In this document: one piece after another, positions 17,975-27,645 of the stretch | Layout: each line of letters opens with the position of its first letter | Position numbering within the stretch: position 1 is the stretch's first letter | Source: Oscillospiraceae bacterium | GTDB taxonomy: Bacteria; Bacillota; Clostridia; Oscillospirales; Ruminococcaceae | Direction of reading: 5' to 3' | Length of the DNA stretch: 64,000 nucleotides | Assembly (NCBI GenBank): GCA_022835495.1 | Contig: BQOK01000001.1 | Coordinates: forward strand, 1,302,001-1,366,000 | Made by a program: the position numbers and the translations under genes | The notes under the pieces: generated by a model | The model's input: only the letters and a program-made list of their open reading frames with translations | Databases searched by the model: none | What the model was told of the DNA's origin: nothing

Positions 17975-20202
17975 TGCATTACCACCCCTTTCACTTTGCG
18001 TTTTCTCTGTTTGGGATCGACCCTGGCCTCCAGCAGCGACAGGGCTGCGGCTAGCAGGTTTGCCAGGGCGAAGTAGATGACGGCGGTGGAGATGAGCGAG
18101 AAGAACGCGTCGTAGGTGAGGCCGCGCACGATGTCGCTCATGCGGGTCAGGTCCTGGATGGTGATGTAGCCCACGATGGAGGTCATTTTGACCATCGAGA
18201 TGAACTCGCCCCGGTAGACCGGCAGGATATAGCGGATGGCCTGGGGCGCGGTGATCTTGCAGAAGGAGCGCACACGGTTAAAGCCCAGCGCCGCCGCGGC
18301 CTCCAGCTGGCCGGGGTCCACCGTATCGATGGCGGTGCGCATCATCTCGGACACATAGGCGGCAAAGTTGATGGAGAAGCCCGCCACAGCCACCACGATG
18401 CCGTTGTCGACCCCGGTAAAGACCAGGTAGAACAAGATCATTAAAAACACCAGCACGGGCACGCCCTGCACCAGCCGCACAAAAACGCGGGCGGGGGCGC
18501 TGGCCCACCTGTGCCGGGAGCGGCGGGCCATGCAGACCCCAAAGCCCAGCACTGTGCCGAACACAGCGGAGAGCAGCGAGATGAGGATGGTGACCCCCAG
18601 CCCCTGCACAAAGAGCTGCCAGCGGTTTTCCAAAAGGAAGGTCTTGTAAAAACCGCTCTGGATGCGCTGCCACAGGCCGGCGGAGGCGGCGCCGCCGCCC
18701 GCGCGCACAATGGCCACGATGCCGCCGGTGTAGTCCGGGTCGGAAAAGAGCACCGAGCCCTTGCGCTCCTCGGTCACGGTGATGCAGGCGCCCGCCATAT
18801 CGTATTTGCCGGAGGTGAGCCCGGGGATGATGCCGCCGAAATCCATGGTTGCGATCTCCAGCTTGTACCCCAGCTCGGCGCAGATGCGCAGGGCAAGCTC
18901 CACATCGTAGCCCACCACCTGCCCGTCCTTCATAAAGGAGAAAGGGGCGGAGGAGCCGGTGGTGGCAAACCGCAGAGTGCCGTTTTCGCCGGACAGCTCG
19001 AGTTCGGGCAGCACCTGGGCCGCCTCGTTGCCGCCGAACCACTTTTCATCGGCCTGGGCCAGAACGCCGTCGGCCTGCAGCTTTGCCAGCGCTTCGTTCA
19101 CCTGGGCCTGAAGCCCGGTGTGATCGAGGGGGAAGGCAAAGGCATAGCTGTCCTCCCGGAACATCTCGGGCAGGATGGCAAGCCCTTCGTTCTGGCTTAC
19201 CACATAGCGGGCCATGGGCTGGTCGGTGACCACCGCGTCGATCTTTCCGGCCAGCAGGGCGGCGGTTTCGTCGGGCAGGTTGTTGAAGTAGTTCACCTGT
19301 GCGTCCGGCAGGCGCGCCAGGATGACCTGGTCGAACACCGAGCCGGTGTTCACCCCAAGCTTTTTGCCGTTCAGCTCGTCCAGCGCGGGCAGGCCGGCGG
19401 CGCCCGCCGCCGCTTCATCGCGCACCACGGCGGCAATGCCGCCCGTATAATCGGGGTCCGAGAACAGCACCGACTGCTTGCGCTCCTCGGTCACGGTGAT
19501 GCAGGCGCCCGCCATGTCGTACTTGCCGGCGTTGATGCCGGGAATGATGCCGCCAAAATCCATGTCGGTGATTTCGAGCGCGTAGCCCAGTTCGCGGCAC
19601 ACGCGCATGGCGATCTCGATGTCGTACCCCACGATCTGCCCGTCCTTTAAATAAGAGAAGGGGGCGGAGGTGGCAACCGTAGCAAAGCGCAGCGTGCCCC
19701 TTTCAGCCGGAAGGTCAAACTGCGGCAGCACCTTGGCGGCCTCGTCGGCGCCGAACCAGCGGGCGTCGATCTGCTGCAGCGTGCCGTCTGCCCGCAGCTG
19801 TTCCAGCGCGCCGTTTACCTCGTCCCGCAGGGCCGCGCGGTCCTGCGGAAAGGCGAAGGCGTAGCTGTCCTGCTGGAACATTTCAGGTAGGATGCGCAGC
19901 CCGGGCGACTGGGAAACGATGTAGCGGGCCATGGGTTCGTCGGTGACAAGGGCGTCGATCTTGCCCGCCAAAAGGGCGGCGACCTCGTCGGTGTGGTTGT
20001 TGAAATAGTTTACCCTGGCGTCGGGCACGCGGGCGGTGAGCACCTGGTCGTAAATGGCGCCGGTTACAACGCCCACGCTCTTTTGCGCCAGATCCTCCGG
20101 CGCTTCCATGCCGCCCGGCTGCCCGGCTGAGACAGGCAGCGCCAGCGCGGCGCACAGGATCAAAAGCGCGGCCAGGGTGCAAAGTATCCGTGGCTTGTGC
20201 AT
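17971..20202 (-). CDS. Fused amino acid ABC transporter: two binding domains plus permease
   Basis: 743 residues with an N-terminal signal sequence, from ATG 20202 behind AAGGAGG. Two binding-protein modules (about 30-255 and 265-490) are tandem duplicates; [16 protein letters not shown] and [16 protein letters not shown] are matching segments. In each, the usual second half comes before the usual first half, as in the lipoprotein at 3224. The permease domain (about 495-725) has the family loop near [20 protein letters not shown]. Tandem binding domains tethered to a permease are known from lactic acid bacterial GlnPQ; they raise local solute capture. Partner ATPase: 16883-17974. Confidence 0.9.
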   Translation of the reverse strand: MHKPRILCTLAALLILCAALALPVSAGQPGGMEAPEDLAQKSVGVVTGAIYDQVLTARVPDARVNYFNNHTDEVAALLAGKIDALVTDEPMARYIVSQSPGLRILPEMFQQDSYAFAFPQDRAALRDEVNGALEQLRADGTLQQIDARWFGADEAAKVLPQFDLPAERGTLRFATVATSAPFSYLKDGQIVGYDIEIAMRVCRELGYALEITDMDFGGIIPGINAGKYDMAGACITVTEERKQSVLFSDPDYTGGIAAVVRDEAAAGAAGLPALDELNGKKLGVNTGSVFDQVILARLPDAQVNYFNNLPDETAALLAGKIDAVVTDQPMARYVVSQNEGLAILPEMFREDSYAFAFPLDHTGLQAQVNEALAKLQADGVLAQADEKWFGGNEAAQVLPELELSGENGTLRFATTGSSAPFSFMKDGQVVGYDVELALRICAELGYKLEIATMDFGGIIPGLTSGKYDMAGACITVTEERKGSVLFSDPDYTGGIVAIVRAGGGAASAGLWQRIQSGFYKTFLLENRWQLFVQGLGVTILISLLSAVFGTVLGFGVCMARRSRHRWASAPARVFVRLVQGVPVLVFLMILFYLVFTGVDNGIVVAVAGFSINFAAYVSEMMRTAIDTVDPGQLEAAAALGFNRVRSFCKITAPQAIRYILPVYRGEFISMVKMTSIVGYITIQDLTRMSDIVRGLTYDAFFSLISTAVIYFALANLLAAALSLLEARVDPKQRKRKVKGVVMQ

Positions 20203-20231
20203 AGCATGGCCTCCTTCCTAAACTAGATAAA

Positions 20232-20237
20232 ATTATA
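20232..20237 (-). promoter_or_regulatory. -10 element for the fused ABC transporter
   Basis: TATAAT on the minus strand lies 30 bp before the gene start; no acceptable -35 hexamer is seen at 17 bp. The regulator repeat at 20275-20291 is 38 bp upstream and could act here as well as on cstA. Confidence 0.4.
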
Positions 20238-20274
20238 GCGGTTCCGGGCGTGGGCGTGGGGAAGTTGCCGCCAA

Positions 20275-20320
20275 AATTGACGAAAAAATGAAAATGAAGG
20301 GGCGCGGAAGCTGGTATAGT
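20275..20320 (+). promoter_or_regulatory. cstA promoter with 11-bp-spaced regulator repeats
   Basis: AATTGA at 20275-20280 and AAATGA at 20286-20291 are 11 bp apart. TATAGT of an extended -10 (TGG TATAGT) begins at 20315, 29 bp from the second half-site, the same spacing as at 1287-1332. No -35 hexamer is present. Confidence 0.6.
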
Positions 20321-20330
20321 TTTAGATAAG

Positions 20331-20370
20331 GGAAAAGGGCGGTTTGCCCCGGCGCACACCGCCCTTTTCC
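20331..20370 (+). promoter_or_regulatory. 5' leader hairpin of cstA mRNA
   Basis: A 13-bp perfect stem (20331-20343 with 20358-20370) begins only a few bases after the predicted transcription start. No T-run follows, so it is more likely an mRNA-stabilising or regulatory hairpin than a terminator. A shorter hairpin lies at 20375-20395. Confidence 0.5.
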
Positions 20371-20415
20371 ACACGCCCGGCGCTGCGGACCGGGCACAAA
20401 AAGGAGAGAAGGAGA

Positions 20416-20484
20416 ATGAACCGAAACAAACATGCGGCCCGCGGCCTTTGCGCCGACACCGGCAGGGGAGGTGAGCGGCCGTGA
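20416..20484 (+). CDS. 22-residue small ORF coupled to cstA
   Basis: ATG 20416 follows an unusually strong AAGGAGAGAAGGAGA site. The peptide starts MNRNKHAARG and ends RGGERP; its TGA stop (20482-20484) overlaps the GTG start of cstA (20481). Its own 3' end contains the GGGGAGG site used by cstA. This arrangement implies translational coupling or a leader peptide role. It is too short to compare with families and does not resemble the roughly 65-residue YbdD/YjiX partner of CstA. Confidence 0.5.
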   Translation: MNRNKHAARGLCADTGRGGERP

Positions 20485-21899
20485 TTACCTTTTTTGCGGC
20501 CCTGGCCCTGCTGCTGGCGGGCTACCTTGTGTACAGCAGGCTGGTGGAGCACATTTTTGGCCCGGACGACCGGCCCACGCCCGCCGTGGCGCTGGCCGAT
20601 GGGGTGGATTTTGTGGCGATGCCCACCTGGAAGGTGTTCCTGATCCAGCTGCTGAACATCGCGGGCACCGGCCCGATTTTCGGCGCGCTGATGGGTGCGG
20701 TGTTCGGGCCGGTGGTGTTTTTGTGGATTGTGTTCGGCAGCATTTTGGGCGGCGCGGTGCACGATTACTGCACCGGCATGATTTCCTGCCGCATGGGCGG
20801 GGCGTCGGTGTCTGAGATTGTGGGCAAATACCTGGGCGGCGGCATGAAACAGGTGATGCGGGTGTTTTCGGTGGTGCTGCTGGTGCTGGTGGGCACGGTG
20901 TTCGTTACCAGCCCCGCGGCGCTTCTTGCCATGCTTACGCCCGAAGCGCTGAGCGCGCCCTTTTGGGTGGCGGTGATCCTGCTGTATTATCTGTTGGCGA
21001 CCCTGCTGCCCATCGACAAGCTCATCGGCAGGATCTACCCGGTGTTCGGCATTGTGCTCATTGTGATGGTGCTGGGCATCGGCGGGGGCATTCTGCTGCA
21101 GGGATACCAGCTCCCGGAGCTGGTGCTGGCGAACCTGCACCCCGCGGGAAAGCCCATCTGGCCCTACATGTTCATCACCGTGGCCTGCGGCGCAGTGTCG
21201 GGCTTTCACGCCACCCAGTCGCCCATGATGGCGCGCTGCCTGAAACGGGAAAAGGACGGCCGCCGGGTGTTTTACGGCGCCATGATCACCGAGGGCGTGA
21301 TCGCCCTGATCTGGGCGGCGGCCGGCGTGGCGTTTTACGGCTCCACCGGCGGGCTGCAGGCGGCGCTGGCCGCGATGGGCCAGTCCGGCGTGGTGTACAA
21401 TATTTCCACAAAGCTCCTGGGCGTTGCGGGCGGCGCGCTGGCGGTGGTGGGGGTGGTGGCCTGCCCCATCACCAGCGGGGACACCGCGTTCCGCTCGGCG
21501 CGCCTGACCCTGGCCGACTGGTTCCACATTGACCAGGGCAGGATCGGCAGGCGGCTGCTGCTCACCCTGCCGCTGCTGGCGGCAGGCGCGCTGCTGACCC
21601 AGCTCAACTTCGACGTGGTCTGGCGCTATTTTTCCTGGGCAAACCAGACCCTCGCCATGATCGCCCTGTGGGCGGCGGCGGTTTATCTGCGCAGCAGCTG
21701 CGGCAGGGCGCAGAGCCTGCTGGCCGCAGTGCCCGCGGCATTTATGTCGGCGGTGTGCAGCACCTATATCCTTATGGCCGACGAGGGGCTGAAGCTGCCG
21801 CAAAGCATTGCTTACCCGGCGGGCATTGCCTTCGCCCTGGGGTGCGCGGCGATTTTTGCCCTGCGGGTCTGGCGCAAAAAAGAGGAGGCCGTGCGGTAA
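20481..21899 (+). CDS. cstA: CstA-family carbon starvation transporter (peptide/pyruvate)
   Basis: 472-residue membrane protein of the CstA/BtsT family, which imports peptides or pyruvate. It is shorter than Escherichia coli CstA (about 700 residues), as in many Firmicutes. Family motifs visible include LLNIAGTGPIFGALMGAVFGP, a GGAVHDYCTGMIS segment and CPITSGDTAFRSARL. Start GTG 20481 overlaps the stop of a 22-residue ORF. The promoter carries the putative response regulator repeat, so expression may respond to the same signal as the amino acid ABC operon. Confidence 0.9.
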   Translation: MITFFAALALLLAGYLVYSRLVEHIFGPDDRPTPAVALADGVDFVAMPTWKVFLIQLLNIAGTGPIFGALMGAVFGPVVFLWIVFGSILGGAVHDYCTGMISCRMGGASVSEIVGKYLGGGMKQVMRVFSVVLLVLVGTVFVTSPAALLAMLTPEALSAPFWVAVILLYYLLATLLPIDKLIGRIYPVFGIVLIVMVLGIGGGILLQGYQLPELVLANLHPAGKPIWPYMFITVACGAVSGFHATQSPMMARCLKREKDGRRVFYGAMITEGVIALIWAAAGVAFYGSTGGLQAALAAMGQSGVVYNISTKLLGVAGGALAVVGVVACPITSGDTAFRSARLTLADWFHIDQGRIGRRLLLTLPLLAAGALLTQLNFDVVWRYFSWANQTLAMIALWAAAVYLRSSCGRAQSLLAAVPAAFMSAVCSTYILMADEGLKLPQSIAYPAGIAFALGCAAIFALRVWRKKEEAVR

Positions 21900-21965
21900 A
21901 GCGGGCGAGCCGGAAACCGGGCGCAGCCCCCAAAAAGAACCGGCAGAAGGGGGCGCCTGTGGCCC

Positions 21966-21994
21966 TTGACACAGGTGGGGGCTTGTGCTATACT
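21966..21994 (+). promoter_or_regulatory. Strong vegetative promoter of rpmE
   Basis: TTGACA (21966-21971), 17 bp, TATACT (21989-21994), plus a TGC extension. Confidence 0.9.
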
Positions 21995-21999
21995 ATTTT

Positions 22000-22128
22000 G
22001 GCAATCGTTCCGACGGCTGCTCCATGCGCACAGGATGGCGCGTGCTGGTAGCCTCCAATGAAGGTTGTGATGGGCACATGTATCAAGCATGGCCCCCGTA
22101 GTCATAAACCAGAAAGAGGTGAACCGTA
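22000..22128 (+). promoter_or_regulatory. Long 5' leader of rpmE, possible ribosomal protein leader
   Basis: About 125 bases separate the predicted transcription start from rpmE. Ribosomal protein genes of Firmicutes often carry autoregulatory leaders, including L31. Short complementary segments are present (for example GCGC pairs near 22025-22045), but I cannot fold it reliably. Confidence 0.3.
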
Positions 22129-22332
22129 ATGAAAGAGGGTATCCATCCCAAGTACGTGGACTGCACCATCACCTGCGCTTGCGGCGAGGTCATCCACACC
22201 CGCTCCACCCGGCCCGAGATCCGCGTGGAGGTTTGCTCCAAGTGCCATCCCTTCTACACCGGCAAGCAGAAGCTGGTCGACACCGGCGGACGCGTGGATC
22301 GCTTCAACAAGCGTTTCGGCCTGAAGAAGTAA
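22129..22332 (+). CDS. rpmE: 50S ribosomal protein L31 (zinc-binding type)
   Basis: 67-residue ribosomal protein of the large subunit. The cysteines CAC (16-18) and CSKC with the neighbouring His mark the zinc-containing form rather than the zinc-independent paralogue. ATG 22129 follows AGAGGTG. The gene is monocistronic, with a strong promoter, a long leader and a terminator of its own. Confidence 0.97.
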   Translation: MKEGIHPKYVDCTITCACGEVIHTRSTRPEIRVEVCSKCHPFYTGKQKLVDTGGRVDRFNKRFGLKK

Positions 22333-22346
22333 GCATCGCAAAAGCC

Positions 22347-22379
22347 AAAAGGCGGTTTGATTTCAAACCGCCTTTTTTG
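22347..22379 (+). terminator. Intrinsic terminator of rpmE
   Basis: A 14-bp perfect stem (22347-22360 with 22363-22376) is followed by T residues. Confidence 0.9.
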
Positions 22380-22444
22380 TTGTGTTCAGCGCCCTGCGCG
22401 CCGCCGCGCGGGGAGAGGGTTATACAAAAGGGGAGGAAGCGCCC

Positions 22445-23065
22445 ATGCAGGATTACCGCACCATCCAGGGGAAGGCGGCCGCCGAGCTGGAAGAAAAGCG
22501 CAGCCGCTTTATTGCCCGGGCGGCTTTTGCCGGCGGGGAAGAGGCGGCGCTGGCGTTTTTGGAAACCGTGCGCGCCGCCAACCGCACGGCCAGCCACAAC
22601 GTGTACGCCTATGTGCTGCGCGAGGGCGCCCGTACCCGCTATTCCGATGACGGGGAGCCCGCCAAAACGGCCGGCCTGCCGGTGCTGGGGGCCATTCAGC
22701 ACGCGGGCCTTACCGACTGCATCGTGGTGGTGACCCGCTATTTTGGGGGCACGCTGCTGGGCACAGGGGGCCTGGTGCGCGCCTACACCGAAAGCGCGGC
22801 CCGCGCGCTGGCCGCCGCCCGGGTGGTCACGGTGCGGGCCTGTGTTACCCTGAGCCTGGAGCTGGAATATTCGCTGTATGAGCGGGCGGTGCTGCTTTTG
22901 CAGAACGCCGGCGCAAAGCTGGCCGAGCCGGAGTTCGGGCAGCTGGTCACCCTGCGCGCCACCCTGCCCGCCGGGGCCGAGGCGCCGCTGCTGCCCGCCT
23001 TTGCCGAACTGACCCGCGGCGCGGCGGCGCCATGGGTTTCGCCGCCCTTTTACGCGCCTTTTTGA
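22445..23065 (+). CDS. YigZ/IMPACT-family protein
   Basis: 206 residues from ATG 22445 behind GGGGAGG. The N-terminal UPF0029/Impact domain shows the hallmarks EKRSRFIA, ASHNVYAYVLR, SDDGEPAKTAG and VVVTRYFGGTLLGTGGLVRAY; a DUF1949-like domain follows. The family is conserved in bacteria and related to eukaryotic IMPACT regulators of translation; its bacterial role is unsettled. It stands alone between rpmE and dgt. Confidence 0.92.
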   Translation: MQDYRTIQGKAAAELEEKRSRFIARAAFAGGEEAALAFLETVRAANRTASHNVYAYVLREGARTRYSDDGEPAKTAGLPVLGAIQHAGLTDCIVVVTRYFGGTLLGTGGLVRAYTESAARALAAARVVTVRACVTLSLELEYSLYERAVLLLQNAGAKLAEPEFGQLVTLRATLPAGAEAPLLPAFAELTRGAAAPWVSPPFYAPF

Positions 23066-23251
23066 CCTTTGCCGCCGCGTTTCGCCCCCCTTGCCGGGGC
23101 GGGCGCGGCAAAACTTGTGACTTCGCAAAAAATTTACAGTTTATCCAAAGGGTTTTGGGGCAATGTATCGTATATACTTATGCAGTCTTATTGTTGGGGC
23201 ATGCCCTGCCGGTGCGCGGGGCGCGCCCGTTTGACCCAGGAGGTGAAGGTT

Positions 23252-24256
23252 ATGCCCACAGTGCGCGAGCGCACCCAGGAGATCGAGCGCATGACGCTGG
23301 CGCCCGGCGCTGCCCTGAGCGAAAACAGCCGGGGCCGCCTGCGGCCGGAGGAGGCCTGCCCCCTGCGCACCTGCTACCAGCGCGACCGGGACCGGATCAT
23401 CCACTGCAAGTCCTTCCGGCGGCTGAAACAAAAAACGCAGGTGTTCCTTTCGCCCGAGGGCGACCACTACCGCACCCGGCTCACCCACACGCTGGAGGTG
23501 AACCAGATCGCCCGCACCATCGCCCGGGCGCTGCGCCTGAACGAGGACCTGACCGAGGCCATTGCCCTGGGGCACGATCTGGGGCACACGCCCTTCGGCC
23601 ACGCGGGCGAGCGTGCGCTGAACGCTTTGTGCCCCGGCGGCTTTAAACACTACCAGCAGAGCGTGCGGGTGGTGGACAAGCTGGAAAAGAACTTTCAGGG
23701 CCTGAACCTTACCTGGGAGGTGCGCAACGGCTTTATCTGCCACACCCGCGGCAAGTGGGCCGCCACCCTGGAGGGGCGGGCGGTGCGCTATGCAGACCGC
23801 ATCGCTTATATGAACCACGACATTGAGGACGCCATCACCGCCGGCGTGCTGCGCCCGGACGCACTGCCCAAAGAGATCGTGCAGGTGCTGGGCGCAACCA
23901 AGGGCGTGCGCATCACCACCCTTATCTCCGACCTGGTGGAGCACAGCACCCCCGCCGACCTGGCGTTCAGCCCCGAGGTGGGCGAGGCGTACGAGGCGCT
24001 GCACGATTTTATGTATTCCACCGTGTATGTGGACAAGCAGGCAAAGCGCGAGGAACAAAAGGTGGAAAAGGTGATCGCAGAGCTGTATGAGCGCTTTGTG
24101 TCTGACCCGAACCTTCTGCCGGACGGCTTTTTGCAGATCGCCTACCAGCAGGGCACCGACCGCGCTGTGACCGACTATATCAGCGGCATGAGCGACGAGT
24201 TCGCCATCCGCACCTTCGAGGACTTTTTTGTGCCCCAAAAGTGGCACGTACTTTAA
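23252..24256 (+). CDS. dgt: Deoxyguanosinetriphosphate triphosphohydrolase-like protein
   Basis: 334 residues from ATG 23252, behind CCAGGAGG. An HD-superfamily dNTP triphosphohydrolase: it converts dNTP to deoxynucleoside and triphosphate. The metal ligands are in TRLTHTLEV, GHDLGHTPFGH and YADRIAYMNHD; the leader sequence RDRDRIIHCKSFRRLKQKTQV is typical. In Clostridia it often precedes dnaG and rpoD, as here, linking dNTP control to replication. It lies 39 bp upstream of dnaG, so co-transcription is likely. Confidence 0.95.
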   Translation: MPTVRERTQEIERMTLAPGAALSENSRGRLRPEEACPLRTCYQRDRDRIIHCKSFRRLKQKTQVFLSPEGDHYRTRLTHTLEVNQIARTIARALRLNEDLTEAIALGHDLGHTPFGHAGERALNALCPGGFKHYQQSVRVVDKLEKNFQGLNLTWEVRNGFICHTRGKWAATLEGRAVRYADRIAYMNHDIEDAITAGVLRPDALPKEIVQVLGATKGVRITTLISDLVEHSTPADLAFSPEVGEAYEALHDFMYSTVYVDKQAKREEQKVEKVIAELYERFVSDPNLLPDGFLQIAYQQGTDRAVTDYISGMSDEFAIRTFEDFFVPQKWHVL

Positions 24257-24295
24257 GCCGGGCAAAAGCAGCCGGGCGGAAAGGGGGGCAGGGCC

Positions 24296-26053
24296 GTGAT
24301 CCCGCACGAGTATGTGGAAGAGGTGGTGCGCCGCAACGACATCACCGACGTGGTGGGCAGCTATGTGCAGCTGCGCCACCGGGGCCGCACCCACACCGGC
24401 CTGTGCCCGTTTCACAGCGAGAAAACGCCCTCGTTTGTGGTTTACCCCGAGACCCAGAGCTTTTATTGCTTCGGCTGCGGGGCCGGGGGCGACGTGATCA
24501 CCTTCATCAAAAAGATCAGCAACCTGGACTATGTGGAGGCGGTGAAGCTTTTGGCCGGGCGGGCGGGCATGCCCCTGCCCGAAGAGGACGACAAGGTGGG
24601 CCGGCTGCGCAGCCGGGTGCTGGGGATCAACCGGGCGGCGGCGCGCTTTTTTTACGAGCAGCTCAACGCCGACACCGAGGAAGCCAAAGCGGCCCGCGCT
24701 TATTGGCGGGGGCGCGGCCTGTCCGATTCCACCATCCGCCGCTTCGGGCTGGGGTACGCCCCCAACGACTTTTCGGCCATGCGCCGCCATTTGCGGGGCC
24801 TCGGCTTTTCCGAGGAGGAGATGCTGGCCTCCGGCATTGTAAAGCGCAGCGAAAAGGGGAATGTGTACGACGCCTTCCGGGGCCGGGTGATGACCCCCAT
24901 CTTTGATCTGCGGGGGAACGTGATCGCCTTTGGCGGGCGCGTGCTGGGCGATGAAAAGCCCAAATACATCAACAGCCCGGAAACGCTGGTGTACAAAAAG
25001 AGCAAGGCGATGTTCGCGCTGAACATTGCCAAAAAAGAGCCCAGCCGCCGGTATATCCTGTGCGAGGGCTATATGGATGTGATCAGCCTGCACCAGGCAG
25101 GGTTCAACACGGCGGTGGCCGCCTGCGGCACCGCTTTGACCCCCGACCAGGTGCGCATGCTGGGCGAATATGCCGACGAGGTGGTGCTCTGCTACGATTC
25201 GGACGAGGCGGGCCAAAAGGCCACCGCCCGCAGCTTAGGGCTTTTTGCAGAGAGCCCGGTCAAGGTTTCGGTGCTGAACATCCCCGGCGCAAAGGACCCG
25301 GACGAATTCATCAAAAAGTACGGCAAAGAGCGGTTTGAGAGCCTGCTGAACGGCACGGCCAATGCCATTGAGTACAAGCTTGCCAAGGTGCGGGAAAAAT
25401 ACGACCTTGGCCGGCCGGCAGACCGGGTGGAATACATCAAAGACGCCATCAAGCTGCTGGCGGGCAAGGTGACGCCCACTGAGCGGGACGTGTATGCGGG
25501 CCGGTTGGCCGAGGAGACCGATGTGGCCAAGAGCGCCGTTCTGGCGCAGCTGGACGCGGCGGTGAAAGCCGGCCGGCGCAGGGCCGAGCGCCAGCGCCAG
25601 CAGGGGCTGCTGGGCCAGGGCGCCGGGGCGGACATCAAGCTGCCCTACAACGCCCCCGGGGGCGAAAAGGCTTTGGGGGTGGCCAGCGCCGAGCAGCAGC
25701 TTGTTACAGCCCTGATCAAGGACCCGTCGCTCATCCCCGCCGCCCGGGCGCGGGTGGGGCCCGAGCGCTTTTTGATGCAGGATATGGCCGACGCCTACCG
25801 GGCCGTGCTTGCCTGCGCCGACGAGGGCGCGGCGCCCGAGCTGGCGGTGCTGGCAACCCGCCTGCCGGAGGATACGGTGAGCCTGCTCTCGCGGCTTTTG
25901 GCACGCAATTACGATGTGGCGCTGGGCAAAAAGGACCTGGAGCTGTATCTGGACCGCATTGAGCAGAGCGTGCCCAAAAGCGTGGAAGCCGGCCGCATGA
26001 GCGAACAGGAGCTGGAAGAATATCTCGCGCGGCTGCGCGAAAAAAAGCAGTGA
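24296..26053 (+). CDS. dnaG: DNA primase
   Basis: 585-residue primase that makes RNA primers for replication. The N-terminal zinc ribbon (CPFH ... CFGC, about residues 38-62) and catalytic core are followed by a TOPRIM domain (about 250-330) with LCEGYMD and CYDSDEAGQKA metal motifs. A C-terminal helicase-interaction region ends the protein. The start is GTG 24296 after AAGGGGGG at some distance. It lies upstream of rpoD in the classic macromolecular synthesis order. Confidence 0.97.
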   Translation: MIPHEYVEEVVRRNDITDVVGSYVQLRHRGRTHTGLCPFHSEKTPSFVVYPETQSFYCFGCGAGGDVITFIKKISNLDYVEAVKLLAGRAGMPLPEEDDKVGRLRSRVLGINRAAARFFYEQLNADTEEAKAARAYWRGRGLSDSTIRRFGLGYAPNDFSAMRRHLRGLGFSEEEMLASGIVKRSEKGNVYDAFRGRVMTPIFDLRGNVIAFGGRVLGDEKPKYINSPETLVYKKSKAMFALNIAKKEPSRRYILCEGYMDVISLHQAGFNTAVAACGTALTPDQVRMLGEYADEVVLCYDSDEAGQKATARSLGLFAESPVKVSVLNIPGAKDPDEFIKKYGKERFESLLNGTANAIEYKLAKVREKYDLGRPADRVEYIKDAIKLLAGKVTPTERDVYAGRLAEETDVAKSAVLAQLDAAVKAGRRRAERQRQQGLLGQGAGADIKLPYNAPGGEKALGVASAEQQLVTALIKDPSLIPAARARVGPERFLMQDMADAYRAVLACADEGAAPELAVLATRLPEDTVSLLSRLLARNYDVALGKKDLELYLDRIEQSVPKSVEAGRMSEQELEEYLARLREKKQ

Positions 26054-26158
26054 GCGGCGCGGGGCGCACAGCGCCCCCGCGCCTTTGCCCATTGGGCCTG
26101 AACATAGCCCCGCAGGGGAGACCGGAAAGTAGTACCTATCAGGAGGAAGTATAGCATT

Positions 26159-27406
26159 ATGGCTGAAAAGAAAAACGTGATCCGCGAACTCATCGAGACC
26201 GGCAAGCGCAACGGAAAGCTCACCACAAAGGAGATCAACGACGCCATCGAGGAGAGCGGGTTTGACGTGGAGCAGATCGACAAGCTCTACGAAACCATGG
26301 AGGGCCATGGCATTGAGATCGTGGAGGAGCCCGACCCCGAAGCCGAGACCTTTACCCTGACCGAAGAGAGCGTGGATTTGTTCGAGAGCGCCCTGTCGGC
26401 GGAAGGAGTTGCCATCGACGACCCCGTAAAGGTCTATTTGAAAGAGATTGGCCGGGTGCCCCTGCTGAGCAGCGACGAGGAGATCCAGCTTGCGCTGGAC
26501 ATTCTGGCCGGGGGCGAGGCGCAGGAAAAGCGCACCGCCCAGTTCCCCGAGATCTGCCGCATCGAGGCAGACCAGGCGCTTTCGGTGGTGGAGCGCAAGG
26601 AGCAGATGGAGCAGGCCCGCGCCGCGCTCACCCGTGAACAGCTGGCCGAGCTGGGCAGGCTGGACACCACCGCCCGCCGGGGCGAGCGCGCAAAGCAGCG
26701 CCTTTCGGAGGCAAACTTGCGGCTGGTGGTGTCCATTGCCAAGCGGTATGTGGGCCGCGGGATGCAGTTCCTGGACTTGATTCAGGAGGGGAACCTGGGC
26801 CTGATCAAGGCGGTGGAAAAGTTCGACCACACAAAGGGCTTTAAGTTTTCTACCTATGCCACATGGTGGATCCGGCAGGCCATCACCCGCGCCATTGCCG
26901 ACCAGGCTCGCACCATCCGCATTCCGGTGCACATGGTCGAGACCATCAACAAGGTGAAAAAGGTGTCGAGCCAGCTGCTGCACCAGAACGGCCACGAGCC
27001 CACGGCCGATGAGATCAGCGACGCGCTGGAAATGCCGGTGGAAAAGGTGCGCGAGATCATGCGGGTCGCGCAGGAGCCCGTGAGCCTGGAAACGCCCATC
27101 GGCGAAGAGGAGGACAGCCACCTGGGCGATTTTATCCCGGATGAGGACGCCCCCGTTCCGGCCGAGGCCGCCAGCCATACCCTGCTGAAGGAGCAGCTTT
27201 CCAGCGTGCTGTCCACCCTGACCCCCCGCGAGGAAAAGGTTCTGCGCCTGCGCTTCGGCCTGGAGGACGGCCGCCCCCGCACCCTGGAAGAGGTGGGCCA
27301 TGAGTTCGAGGTGACCCGCGAGCGCATCCGGCAGATCGAGGCCAAGGCCCTGCGCAAGCTGCGCCACCCCAGCCGTTCGAAAAAACTCAAGGACTTTTTG
27401 GATTGA
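26159..27406 (+). CDS. rpoD: RNA polymerase primary sigma factor
   Basis: 415-residue housekeeping sigma-70. Region 1.1 is in the first 80 residues ([18 protein letters not shown]), then region 1.2 ([18 protein letters not shown]), region 2 ([33 protein letters not shown]) and region 4.2 ([19 protein letters not shown]). ATG 26159 follows CAGGAGG. It directly follows dnaG; a terminator lies 30 bp past its stop. Its dependent promoters in this window are commonly of the extended -10 type. Confidence 0.98.
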   Translation: MAEKKNVIRELIETGKRNGKLTTKEINDAIEESGFDVEQIDKLYETMEGHGIEIVEEPDPEAETFTLTEESVDLFESALSAEGVAIDDPVKVYLKEIGRVPLLSSDEEIQLALDILAGGEAQEKRTAQFPEICRIEADQALSVVERKEQMEQARAALTREQLAELGRLDTTARRGERAKQRLSEANLRLVVSIAKRYVGRGMQFLDLIQEGNLGLIKAVEKFDHTKGFKFSTYATWWIRQAITRAIADQARTIRIPVHMVETINKVKKVSSQLLHQNGHEPTADEISDALEMPVEKVREIMRVAQEPVSLETPIGEEEDSHLGDFIPDEDAPVPAEAASHTLLKEQLSSVLSTLTPREEKVLRLRFGLEDGRPRTLEEVGHEFEVTRERIRQIEAKALRKLRHPSRSKKLKDFLD

Positions 27407-27434
27407 TTCCTGCCAGCCCAGGCCGGGCCCAGGT

Positions 27435-27474
27435 AGCGCCCCGGAGCGTTTTTCGCCCCCGGGGCGCTGTTTTT
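27435..27474 (+). terminator. Intrinsic terminator of rpoD
   Basis: A 10-bp G+C-rich stem (27435-27444 with 27459-27468) is followed by GTTTTTG. Confidence 0.85.
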
Positions 27475-27645
27475 GCGCAGGGCGGCCCGGCGGCGTTTGC
27501 CGCTTTGGGTAAAAACCTTATCCGAACGGTGCGGTTTTGCCTGAAACAGGGATTTGTCACTTTCCCTGAAAGGGTTTTTATGGTATCCTCGTTATATTAG
27601 TGTAAAAGCTGCGGGCCGGCGCCCGCAACTGGGGAGGAAACAGAA

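Noticed and set aside
23133-23178. TTTACA with TATACT upstream of dgt as a promoter
   Set aside because: Spacing between the two hexamers is far from 17 bp; the TATACT alone is not enough to call it.
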